A stretch of 64,000 bases of DNA from Persicaria tinctoria. Its lineage: Eukaryota; Streptophyta; Magnoliopsida; Caryophyllales; Polygonaceae. Made by a program: the position numbers and the translations under genes. The stretch lies in NCBI GenBank assembly GCA_037127255.1, contig JBANSL010000009.1, positions 17,373,975 through 17,437,974 of the forward strand, written 5' to 3'. How positions within the stretch are numbered: position 1 is the first letter of the stretch; each line of letters opens with the position of its first letter. Positions 35,476 to 46,720 of the stretch are shown here, piece after piece. Under the pieces are notes generated by a model. The model saw only the letters and a program-made list of their open reading frames with translations, ran no database searches and was not told the origin of the DNA.

Positions 35476-35742
35476 CTCCCTCCATCTCGAAATTTAGGTC
35501 ATTTTAGGACTTTATTCTTGTATCAAAATATATGTCATTTTAGGTTTTCTAGGTAGTGGAGAATAATGATTTGTGTGTTGTTGACTTTTTAAAAGATTTT
35601 GATTGGTTAAAAATGTAGTGGGTATTAAAAATAATAAAATCTCTAAAAAAGTCAGTGAAATGATGATGTTGATTGAGGGGTAAGTGTTTTATTAAAACGT
35701 ATGCAAAATCGTAAAACGGCTTAAATTTTGAGACAGATGGAG
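35476..35742. mobile_element. Stowaway-type MITE
   Basis: Ends CTCCCTCCATCTCGAAATTT and its inverted partner AAATTTTGAGACAGATGGAG, flanked by TA on both sides (35474-35475, 35743-35744). Length 267 bp is normal for Stowaway. No coding capacity. Confidence 0.8.
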
Positions 35743-37181
35743 TAAAGGTTTGACCAAAATCCCTAAAGGGTCTTGAAAATAGTCATAATATTAATAATAA
35801 TTTCTCCTTGGATATTCAGCTTGGTCCTATGATTTTTTCACACAGCTTTTTGTCTGATGATCATTTTGATAAACACATTTATGTTTTTTCTTTTGTTTTT
35901 GATCCCATTCATAAATATTTTTTCAAAATGGAAAATGACTTGTTAAACAATTTAACAAATCAATAGTCATAATAGGGATGGAAATGGATCGGGTTATGAG
36001 TGGATATACCTATTTCATCACCATCACCCGATCCGTTAAGAAATTTCCTCCAACCGATCCACCCATTATCCACCAGCCCTTACATCCATATTCGATCCAT
36101 CCATCATCCATGGGTTATTGGGTGGATCAGGTGAAATATATGGGTGAAATTTTTTACGTAAATGTCCATCGTAATTTTCAAAATTGAAATAAAACTAAAT
36201 AAATAAAATTATTTTTTAAAAAAAATAAAAATTTAATATATTAAATTTAAATTACTCATCAACTTACACAAATACAAAAGCCAATTTCCTCCACGCGCGA
36301 ACTCTGAACACCCCCAAATTCACCCAAACCCTAGATCCCCAATCTCTAATCCCAAACCCGAGTCCGGAAAATTTCTCGATTTCTTTGCTAATCCGAGCCA
36401 AATCTTACACAAAAGCATAAATTGGAACCATCAAATCGGATTAAAAGAGCTGCGATTTTGGATCTGGCACACCAACGTCAACCCAATCGAAGAAGAAAGT
36501 TGTTCTTCGACTCTAGGGTTAGGCTTTTTCTGCAACATCAAATCTTTCCTATGGGGTTTCGGCTTCAGAGTCTGCGATTGTTCTTCAGGGTTACCTCTCT
36601 TCTCTGTGGTGTCTCTCCTCTCCTTTGGAGCGACCTGTCTCAGGCGATTGGATGGATTTTCTGCTCGTGTGAGACTGACATAAAGCTCCGACGACAGGAA
36701 GCTTCAGCTTCATCATTGCAATCACTGCTACCTTCAATCGGTTTCTTGTGTGCTCTTCCTCAGAACCTACGACTTGCTTTCTGGGTATGCCCCCCTCTCA
36801 GAGGCTTCTCCCCTTTTCTCTGGTGTGACCTGTCTCAGGAGCTTGGAGCTCTTCTTCCCTTATGTGAGACTGACAAGCTACTTAGTTGGAAGAAACCTCT
36901 GGCTTCATCATTACAACCACAGTCAACTACAGTCTCATGGCTATCTTCCGCTCTACAACAGGTATGACACTCTTTCTCAAGCTATTCATCTTCATCTCTA
37001 TTTGGCTCTAGGACATCTGCTAATTCAAACTAAAAGTGAAAAAATTCAACACTATAAAAACCTATGCAAGCCCAAATTAAATGCTCTTCTCTCTTCACAG
37101 CTCTCTCTTTCCACTGCTCACCGATTAAATCCTCTTGTCGATTCTGTCAATTTCCTCTGCTTTGTCTCTGTAAGTGCCTTA

Positions 37182-38888
37182 ATGGCAAACCAACCACCAC
37201 CTCCTACTGGGAAGGGGAGCTTCTTTGAAGCTCCACCGAACCCCACTGTTACACAATCCAATGGGAAGGAAAACCTCTCTGAGGCTTCTCCGAACCCCAC
37301 CAAACCTCGCAAACCAAACTCCTCTTCCAAGTCACATAAAACTGACAAAGGAAAAGGGAAAATTGACCTCAACTCTTTCTTTGACCAACTCCAGGAGTAC
37401 CAACCCAAATATAGGTTTGTCACCAATGCCATTCTTTATGGTAGAGCTTTTGGTGCCCCTATTGAATTCAAAAAGCTTGAACCAAAACTTTCTAGTGATT
37501 GGAAATGTTCTCTATCTGGAGACCTTCAGATCCTTGAGCTCCCTAACCAATGGTTTGAGATCAGATTTTCTGATCCTTCTGATCTCCAAGCTGTTTGGGA
37601 TGCTAGACCCTACCATGTGTTTGGGCAACTCATTGTCCTTAGGCCATGGAAGAAAAGCTTTGATCCCCATCAAGAGAACACCACCTCTCTTAATATGTGG
37701 GTGAGAATAACCTCCATTCCTGAAGCCTACAAAAAGCCTGGTGCTTTGGCCACCATCATTAAGCACAACAACTTTCGTACCTTCATCAAGGCTGATACTT
37801 CTGTTGATCCAAATGCAAGGTATGCTAGGGTCTGTATCAACATGGATATGGCCCCTATCACCCCCAACACTATTCTGATCCCTGTCAATAAAAATGAAGT
37901 GTCTGTCCATGTGATCTGGTTTGAAGAATTTCCTGCTGGATGTGGGAATTGTGGTGGCCAAAATCATATTTTCTCCCAGTGCTCTTTCCATATTCCCAAG
38001 CAGAAAAGAGTCCAAGTTACTTTCAAACAACCCAGCAACCTCCCCCTTCTTCTTGAGTGCTCTAGTGCACAGAGTGGCTGGACCAAGGTGGGGAAAAAAG
38101 GGAAACCTCTCAAACTCCCCAACCCCATTCTTGCATTCAGTAACAAGCCATATGTTACTGGTAAGGGTGGTGTGTCAATCAACTTTGAAACCCTATCAAA
38201 CTCATCCTCTTCCTCCAAAGGATCTCAATCTCCATCTGAGAGTGCTTCAGTCCCAACAACCCATGTACCTGTTGTCCAAGAGCCACCACCCCTTGTTGCC
38301 CAAGATCCAGTAATCCCAAGCTCTACCATGCCCATTACTAGCCACCTTGAGAATGCTATCACCCCCCCCCCCCCTCTCTAGGCTGCAGCTGCTGGCTTCA
38401 TGGGGAGCTCATGGAGCTTTACTGGCATCATACCACAGCACCCAAACCCAATACTCTCCACTGAACAGCCTCACCAAGGTGAGTTCATAGCACCAGCAGC
38501 CTCTAATGATGAAGCAATGGAGAATAGCGTTCCTCTCCCTGATCCTAACCTATTCTCAGTGATTGGAGCTGAGGTGGACTCTGAGATCCTTCCTTGTCTA
38601 CAGTACGAGCTGGAGGAGGATGATCTATTGGGGGATGTTTATGCCGATGAAGATTATCTAGTTGATGACCCTATGGTGGACTCCAAAGCTGACCTCCCCC
38701 ACTATGAAGAGCTATCTGAGCCTTCATTCCACTCCATTCACTCCACTTCCACTGTTGTGAAGATGATCTCAGCATCTGATGATCCTACCAAGGAAATGTC
38801 CACCTCTGGTTCCTTCAAGAGAAGGGTTATTGGTGGGGATGAGGACACAACAAGCTCCAACCTGAAGAGGAGCAAGACAACCAACTAG
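37182..38888 (+). pseudogene. LINE2 ORF1: DUF4283 / zinc-knuckle protein, one in-frame stop
   Basis: Starts MANQPPPPTGKG. DUF4283 region: YRFVTNAILYGRAFGAPIEF, LQILELPNQWFEIRF, GQLIVLRPWKKSF, LNMWVRITSIPEAY. Zinc knuckle CGNCGGQNHIFSQC (CX2CX4HX4C) at about residues 253-266. A Ser/Pro-rich linker leads to a 13-base C run (38362-38374) and an in-frame TAG at 38379, after which the same frame continues to an acidic tail ending at 38888. The stop sits beside the homopolymer, so slippage may be involved. Role: RNA-binding LINE ribonucleoprotein component. Confidence 0.85.
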
Positions 38889-38893
38889 ATTCC

Positions 38894-40180
38894 ATGAATT
38901 ACAAGTTTTTCTCAAGCATTGGGGCTATATGGCCACTGCCCCTGGTCTCATGTGATTTGAGCTGCCACTGCATTCACTATAATTCACCTTTTGTCTACCC
39001 CAATTCTTGGAAAAATCTTGTTAAAATTTACAGTTCTATGATCTATTGCACTGTAGGAAATCTAAGTTTGAAACCCTCTAGCATGTCTTTATTTATGAAT
39101 TCTTGATGTGGCCCCTTTTGTTGTAAAATACTTGCCACCTTATGTGATTGTACTCTATTGCTACCTTGTATTATGTTGCTATGTATTAATGTTAGTATCT
39201 ATTTGGGGCTTAAGATTCTTTCTTTCTGCCCTTCTCAGCTAATAACATTAATCATTTTCTTTTGTTTTTTGCAACAACCATTACTTATCTCAAGCATAAT
39301 GTATTACCCACACATTAACACTTCTCGAGAGGACCTTCCTCTCGAGAAACTGGAACCCTTTTTGGACCTGCAGGAGCTCCTGAATACACCCTTGCACACC
39401 ATGATCCTCCTCTTTATCTGCTGCCCTCGGCAAACCAAATGCTCAGCACACTCAACACAAAGGTACTCCCCTTGGGTTCACTCCTCTTCATTTTCTTGGT
39501 GTCATTCATATAATTTATCTTATGATATTGCACAGGAAAACTTTTATACCATGAACAGCTACAAACATACAACCATGTGCTGCCAAAGGCCATTCTCTTT
39601 GGGAACTTTGAGTTATACTGCTGAATTCTTAGCTGATTCTTGGTTTTCCTTCTGTACTAAAGCGATTACAAGAACTAGCTTCTGCCTACTTAAAAATTTC
39701 CCTAAGGGGCTTACTTTGTATTTTCTCTTATATTGGCTTAAGAAAGCCACTAAACCACCAGCAGATTTTGTATGTACTAAGAAGAACATTATAAGTATTA
39801 ATCCAGTACATCTTAGCTTCTATCTCCTTCACAACTATGGGCTAGTTGATCACCTTACATCCGAATTGTCCACACGACATAAACGGGTTGATAGTATTCA
39901 TCTCCCTTGTTTTTGTCCAGAAAACCTGATTATTAGGAGCCTGCATCACCTCCATTCAACATTAATAACTAATTGGCACACAATACATAAAACTAAACAT
40001 GGCTTTTTCCTAAACTTGTGTACCCTCAAATCATCTCTAGCGTGCCGACTAGCTAACCCAGTTAAAGACATACAAAACTACCAGACTCTCATCAAAAAGA
40101 TCCGCCATCAAATCATTATTAAAATAATGATTACCAAATTCAGCCCATGCTTAAAACAAATGGTTAATCATGAAATTTAG
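38894..40180 (+). pseudogene. LINE2 intermediate ORF (428 codons, one stop)
   Basis: Starts MNYKFFSSIGAIWPLPLVSC five bases after ORF1, runs in one frame past a single TGA (39104-39106), and ends ...MVNHEI with TAG inside the ORF2 start (ATGAAATTTAG, 40170-40180). Rich in Cys, His, Leu, Phe and Tyr (WLKKATKPPADFVCTKKNII; LHNYGLVDHLTSEL), hydrophobic at 39160-39300. No known domain recognised. From its base composition I would expect a stop roughly every 20-25 codons, so one stop in 428 is unlikely by chance. Sits exactly like the LINE1 intermediate frame. Confidence 0.5.
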
Positions 40181-43100
40181 CTTATGGAATGTAAGGGGAT
40201 TAGGGAAAAAACGTGTATGGACACAAATAGAATCCACGTGTAGATCGGACCATATCCAAATTCTTGCATTAGCAGAAACAAAATTACAACACCCACCTCC
40301 GGATAACTGCTGGCGAAAAACAGGGTTTGACCATTTGCATTTTTGCCCCTCTAATGGACTCTCTGGTGGTCTCTGCCTCCTATGGAAAGAATCCCACTTC
40401 TCAAACGAGGAATTTTATGTGACGAACTCCAATGACAGAATCATCCAAGCTATTTATACAAATCATACTCTAAATAAAACATTTGCAATCCTCTTTGTAT
40501 ATGCACCACCCCATGAGCAAGACAAGGAACCCTTTTGGAATACACTATCATCCACCTTATATGCTATAAACGAGCCAATTATCATAATCGGCGACCTGAA
40601 TGAGATTATGTCCCCTTCTGACAAAGCTGGAGGGGTCGTTCCTAATAATTATAGATTCTCCAGGCTTGCCTCAATCATTGATAACCATAACTTATGTGAT
40701 TCTCCAACTACAGGAAACAAATTCACCTGGCGGAAACGATCATATGGACACGATAACATTTATGAGAAACTTGACAGATGTCTGATTAATCATACTATAA
40801 AACAACAATTCCCTAATTTATATACAAAGAACCATGCTTTCACCCGATCGGACCATACACAAATCACCCTAGATCTCATGGATAACCATAAACCCAAACT
40901 TCAACCATTCAAGTTCGAAATGGCCTGGACTACCAGGTCTGGCTCGCAGCTCTATAAACTCACGAGGAAGCTCCAGGAAGTTAAAAAACAAAGCAAAGCC
41001 TGGTGTAGGGTCACAATCGGGAATATCTTTAAACAGATAACCCTTGTTGAAAATGAATTACAACGTTTACAACTCAAACTAAGTCATTCCTATAATAATG
41101 CACTAGATAATAAAATCAAAAGGCTGACTGCTAAGCATACATCCCTACTACACTTTCAAAACAAATATTGGGGCCAACGTGCTAAAAAAGCTTATATCCA
41201 AGCAGTAGATGCCAACACCAAATATTTTCACAGGATTGCAACTGGCAGAAGAAACAGGAACATCATAAAATCGATACAAACAAATGCAGGAATCAATGTT
41301 TCAACTGAGAAGAAAATACGAGACATTATTAAATCAGACTTTATCAGCAGATACACAAGCCCACAATGGCAAAGAATCTCATCTAATCTACTCGATAACA
41401 TCAACCATGAAATAACAATGGAGGATGAAAACTGGCTTACAAAACAAGTCACGAATACAGAAATCAAAAATGCGGTTTTCGGCCTAGCAAATGACAAATC
41501 ACCAGGACCTGATGGCTTCCCGGCTGGCTTTTTCAAAAAATACTGGCATATTGTGGGGCCCACAGTGATCAAAGCAGTTAAGGGGTTTTTCCTCAGTGGA
41601 AAAATTCAGAAACAAATAAACCATACTTTCATCACACTAATACCTAAATGCGATGACCCAAAACTAACATTAAACTATAGGCCAATAAGCCTATGCTCCA
41701 CCACATACAAAATAATATCCAAGGTGCTAGCCACTAGACTCAAGAAAATCATTCCCAAAATAATAAACCCTTTGCAAAGTGCGTTTATTAGTGGGAGATC
41801 TATACAAGACAACATCCTAATTGCGAATGAAATCCTTCACTCCTTCTCCAAAAAGAAAGGGAAAACAGGATGGATGGCAATAAAACTTGACATGGAAAAA
41901 GCCTTTGATCTAGTCGACTGGAACTTCCTTCTAAGTATACTAAACAAATTAGGTTTCTCTGATTGCTTCACTAACTGGATTAAAGAATGCATAACCACTG
42001 TAACTTACTCTGTACTGGTTAATAATGAACCCACTGATTTGTTCTATCCTGAAAGGGGTCTTAGACAGGGCGACCCGCTTTCCCCTTACCTTTTCCTTAT
42101 ACTATCTGAAGTCCTGGCGAGGGGCATTTCCAAGGAGGCTGACTCTGCTAATAGCCAAATAGGACTGACTGTTGTTCGGAATGGCACTAGAATTCCGTTT
42201 CTTGCCTTTTTCGATGACATAGTAATTTTTGCTTCAGCAAACAAGACTGCCTGCGACCGAATAAACAAGCTAATCAACGAATTCTCGTCCATTTCTAGTC
42301 AGAGGGTTAATAGACACAAATCTTGTTTCCAAATTACGGACAATATACAAGCAAACCAAAAACAAGCCCTTCAGAGGGAATTGCAGATTCCCATAACAAA
42401 CAATCTAGGAAATTATCTAGGATGCCCCATTATAACTGGTCGAACAACCAAGGAAAACTTTGCTGATATCCTTGACAGCACCAAATCCCAATTGCACAAA
42501 TGGAAAGCTAACTGTCTCTCTCAGGGAGGAAGATCTACCTTAATCAAATCTACACTCTCGAGTAAACCATTACATATAATGCAATGTTTTCTTCTACCGA
42601 AAGAAATACATGAGGAATTGGACAGAATCAACCGAAACTTCTTATGGAATAAGGGACCAAGACATAAACCTCTCATCAGCTGGTTCGAAGTCTGTAAATA
42701 AAAAACAAATGGGGGTCTTGGTATCCGTAACTCCGAGGACATGAACAAAGCTCTTCAACTGAAGTTAATATGGAAAATATTAGCTGAACCGCATAACCCA
42801 TGGGTAACCATGATCACAGAAAAATATCTAAATGATCAAAATATACTTAACTACAAGAAAAAAGGGACAACTTCTTGGCAATGGGCACAACTCACAAAGC
42901 TCATTCCTCTTTTCAAGGATGGCTTACAATGGTCCATTGGGAACGGTGCCAATATAAATTTCTGGCTTGACACCTGGTTTGGTACAACACCCCTTATCCA
43001 CAAGCTTCAGAATGCTCTACCTTCCGATACTCATATAAAGGTTTCTGAATTTATCAATAACGACAAAACATGGAACACCATAAAGGTACGCAACGCACTA

Positions 43101-44261
43101 TCGGGCTTATTACCAACAGATGAAATAGATGCAATATTAACTACACCCATACCGAAAAATATTCATGTAGACAGACTATACTGGAAATGGAGTAGGAATG
43201 GATGGTTTTCTACTAACTCTGCCGTAACAATGATCTCTGCAAAAAAGCAACACTGCAAATCTGACTTCAAATGGATCTGGGATCTCGACGTTACGCCAAA
43301 GGTCAAAACCTTTCTCTGGAAAATCACCAAAAATGGTATTCCTACCTCGGTTAGGCTAGCGTCTCGCGGGGTGGGAATACCCACCACATGTCCACAGTGT
43401 GATTCCAACTATGAGGATCTACTCCACTTACTCTGGGTTTGTCCTATTGCAAAATCAGTAGTAACCTCAATGGACCTCCAACTGTTACCGATCCTCAATA
43501 GTAGCTTCTACCAATGCAATAACCTAAACACGATAATCCAAGAACTCAGAGAGACCCTAGGCATGTCTAGATTTTCTAAATTAGGACTCATTTGGTGGAG
43601 CTTATGGTACTTCTGTAACAAGGCATTGTTCGATAATATAAAACCGACCAGCACAACCATAGTAACGTTTGTCAAAGATCAACAACACAGGTGGAAATCA
43701 TCTGTGAAGCAGAGTGATAGACGGCAAAACCCCATAGAACAGACATCGACGAATAGAATACCAAAACCAATAAGGAAGATCACTAAATGGAAACCCCCAG
43801 AACTGGGCACGTACAAATTAAACTTTGATGGTGCCCTCTCTCCTTCAGGAAAGGGAACGTTTGGATTCATCCTACGTGACCACCTTGGCTCCCCACTCCT
43901 CTTAAGTGCGGGACCGTCACCCATCCCCTCGGTCGCTGGAACTGAGGCTTTTGCATTGTGGAAAGGTCTTAGAGCGGCAGCGAACCTACGTCTACCCAAC
44001 TTAGTAATTGAGGGTGATAACCTCACAGTTGTAAACTGCCTTAGAGGCACTACGAAGCCTACAGGTGACTCCGAAATGATTGTCTCAAACAGTCTAGTTA
44101 CCTTAAGTTTCTTTCATTCTACTGAGATTCGTCATGCGTATAGAGAAGCAAATAGGGTCGCTGATCACTTATCGCACCTTGACTTTGCTTTCTCCAGCAA
44201 TCAGGCCCCTGACGATTCTGTGCTAAGAAATCTCATCCGTATGGATGCTCTTGGTATGTAG
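40170..44261 (+). pseudogene. LINE2 ORF2: endonuclease-RT-RNase H, single stop
   Basis: About 1363 codons in one frame, broken only by TAA at 42699. Endonuclease (1-230): MKFSLWNVRGLG, LAETK, LFVYAPPHE, IGDLNEI, FTWRKR, SDHTQITLDL. RT (about 440-760): [33 protein letters not shown] and, at about residue 680, LAFFDDIVIF, where the others read FADD. Zinc-finger linker CPQCDSNYEDLLHLLWVC near 1073. RNase H (1216-1360): LNFDGALSPSGKGTFGFILR, LVIEGDNLTVV, EANRVADHLSHLD. The FFDD change replaces the small residue before the catalytic aspartates and may impair catalysis. Confidence 0.9.
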
Positions 44262-44559
44262 GGTTCCCCTTCTGCCAAATTCTTTCCGGTTCAAAAAAAA
44301 AAAAAATACAAAAGCTCAAACTACGAAATCCAGTTACATATAATAAATAAGATGAGTAAAATATATGATCAAGTTCCATATAATAAACAATTTTAGTAGA
44401 TCGGGTGGTGGATTGGACACCCCTTCATCCATATCTGATCCAACCCATCATCCATTAATCCATCATCCACTTATTTATCCATTTATTCGGGTTTTCATCT
44501 ATACATTCGGGGTGAATTAATGGATGGATGGGGTCTCCGCGAGTTGATTTCCATCTCTA

Positions 44560-45007
44560 AGTCATCATTATTTTACTAATAATATCACTAAAAGGGCAAA
44601 AAATCTCAATTCAATCCCACTCCACAAAAATTAAGCAGGACTAACACCAAACGCCCTTCTCATCTTTCTTGCCGTTCCGAATTGTATCCCTGAGAACAAG
44701 CTCAGGTGACATCTATATATATAAAAGGCAAAGTCCCTTTTCCATCCATTTAAACTTCTTCTTAAAGATCTACTTACAACTAATTGGAAATTACCTTATT
44801 TATACAAAAGTTTGACACTTTTATTAAGATCTCCTTCAATTAAACCCTAAATTTCAGTTAGTTATACGTGTAGGTTAAACAAAGAAGTTAAAATATTTAC
44901 TTTCATTTAGTCGAGTATTAGTTCATGTGTAATATTTTTTTTATGAAATCATGCCATGTGTAATATAGATAAAGGAAGGATTTACATCTGTTTAAAGAGG
45001 TGTCAAT
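44560..45007. other. AT-rich spacer
   Basis: No gene. 44850-44912 (TTTCAGTTAGTTATACGTGT ... ATTTACTTTC) is repeated after LINE3 at 50966-51028. Confidence 0.6.
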
Positions 45008-45017
45008 GTAAAAAATC

Positions 45018-46720
45018 ATGTTTCCTAACCTTAGCGAGGTACACGCCACCACGCGTCCCTCATTTTCTCCCCTTCAGGCCAATCGGCCGCAAAATCCTAA
45101 CCCTAGCGACCATCGTTCCGCTCACCTGCAACCGCCGAAGGACCGTCCCTCTGCAACCCTCACTTGCTCTGCCCGCCGCCCACCATGCCCCTTTGCGTTG
45201 GTGTTTCTTGAGCCCACTTGCTCCATCCTCGTTCATGGCGGGATTTACCTAAGGAAGGTGTCTCGATGGCTAGTGTCAGCTCTTGATTTATTCCATTCTC
45301 GGCGAGATCCGATATCGATTCTAATTTTTGTAAGTCCCCTCCTTATCTCGACTACTCACTCGCTCCTTCTCGGAACATACCGATATCGTACTGATCTAAT
45401 TTATCCTAAAGGATACAATTGGGATCACAATCCAACCTTTATATCGGCTAATTTTCCCATTCATCTGGTTCAATTGGTTGTTTGCAACCACCTTGGTATT
45501 CATAACTTGATTTATATTGCTAATTTCAACTCTCGTGTTTTTTACTTGATTGCTTTTTCCATTGGTATTCTTACTTTGCTTTGCCAAACATGGGGGTTCT
45601 TACGGGTTGGCTTTTTGTTTAAGCCTATTTCTAGTCTTCGTAATATTTTACTTTCCATCAGTTTTATCTCTGTAATGGTGTGGGTGCAGCTGGTCTTCAC
45701 CTTCACCCTTTTTAATACAAGTAGTATATTTTCCAATCCTATCGTTTGGCATTCTTCTTGCTGCCTATTTCTTTTTCTTGGAGTACTCGTTTCTGCTGTT
45801 GTGTGGTTTTGTTTGCAGATTTGGGTGTCGGCGAGCGATATCGTTTGGCGGGGGAGGCGGTTTAGCGGCGTGGTACGTCTGCTGCTCTGGGGTCCGTCGG
45901 AGCACTTTCTGCTGCTCTGTTGTGCTATGTTGTGGCTTCTATCGCAATTCGATTGGGCCTGCCCCTTTCAGTTTTGGTTGGTCTCCATGGTCACCAATTT
46001 GTACTCTTCCTTGCATTATATGTATGTGGATCTACAATTTCAATTAATTGACTATGTACAAATTTCTGTTTGCTACCAGCACAAGGGAAGTTCTTGTTGT
46101 GTTACTACTATATATTTTGTTTATAACACCCGTAGTTTTCATAAGTTTCGGGAGCCCCTGCTACTCAGTCGGTTTGTGTACTTACGGCCACAAGTCTTTA
46201 CTGCCTTACCGACGCTCAATCGTCACAAGATGCTTTTATACTCTCCGACGTTTGGTCCTATTCCACTTTGTTTAGTTCTACAGATCTTGGGGTTCCCCCC
46301 CTCGTTTTAAACATCTCATACATAAGGGTCACACAAGACCATCTCGCTCCCACTATGAGATGTTTACTAAGACAACTTGGCACTCCAATGCTCTACCTGG
46401 TTTCCAAACCAACAATTGATATTGTTAAGAACATATATTCTCTTCATTATATATATTCCGAACCTTGCTTACGCACTTCGTGTGTGGCACCATACGAACG
46501 TATTGTCCCCTGGTTCGATCCGAGCTTGCTGCTTTCATCTGGCTCTTTGTTGAATCCCAAGTTTTTGGTTCTACATCATGTCGCCTGTTTTAGATGCTCG
46601 GTTGCAGGCTGCTCACTAATCACCATTTGGAGTACACTACCGCTCCCATTTAAATGCTATCGTTTACTCCAAAACCAACATATACATGAACCAACGGATA
46701 CAAAAATGAGTTTCCCATGA
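45018..46720 (+). pseudogene. LINE3 upstream ORF(s), unidentified, hydrophobic
   Basis: 430 codons from ATG 45018 (MFPNLSEVHATTRPSFSPLQ) to 46310, overlapped by a second frame reaching 46720, whose TGA overlaps the ORF2 ATG (ATGA). A single frameshift would give about 567 codons. A Pro/Arg-rich start is followed by long hydrophobic runs (LIAFSIGILTLLCQTWGFL; NILLSISFISVMVWVQLVF; SSCCLFLFLGVLVSAVVWFC) that would predict membrane segments. No domain recognised. T-rich DNA lowers the stop frequency and biases toward hydrophobic residues, so the coding status needs a substitution test. Confidence 0.35.

Larger units (their letters stand above)
36282..44304 (+). mobile_element. LINE2: full-length, nearly intact LINE
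   Basis: 8.0 kb, with an 11-bp duplication AATACAAAAGC (36271-36281, 44305-44315) and poly(A) at 44292-44304. ORF1 37182-38888, intermediate ORF 38894-40180 and ORF2 40170-44261 each carry just one in-frame stop and no frameshift. The 5' leader (36282-37181) is open in the ORF1 frame from at least 36750. The tail CCAAATTCTTTCCGGTTCAAA equals that of copy e. The youngest-looking LINE here. Confidence 0.93.
35973..44559. mobile_element. small hAT-like element interrupted by LINE2
   Basis: The ends TAGGGATGGAAATGGATCGG and (inverted) TAGAGATGGAAATCAACTCG match hAT-type TIRs. Flanks AGTCATAA (35965-35972) and AGTCATCA (44560-44567) fit an 8-bp duplication with one change. Without LINE2 the element is about 550 bp, rich in GGATCCATCC-type repeats, with no transposase. 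Confidence 0.7.
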
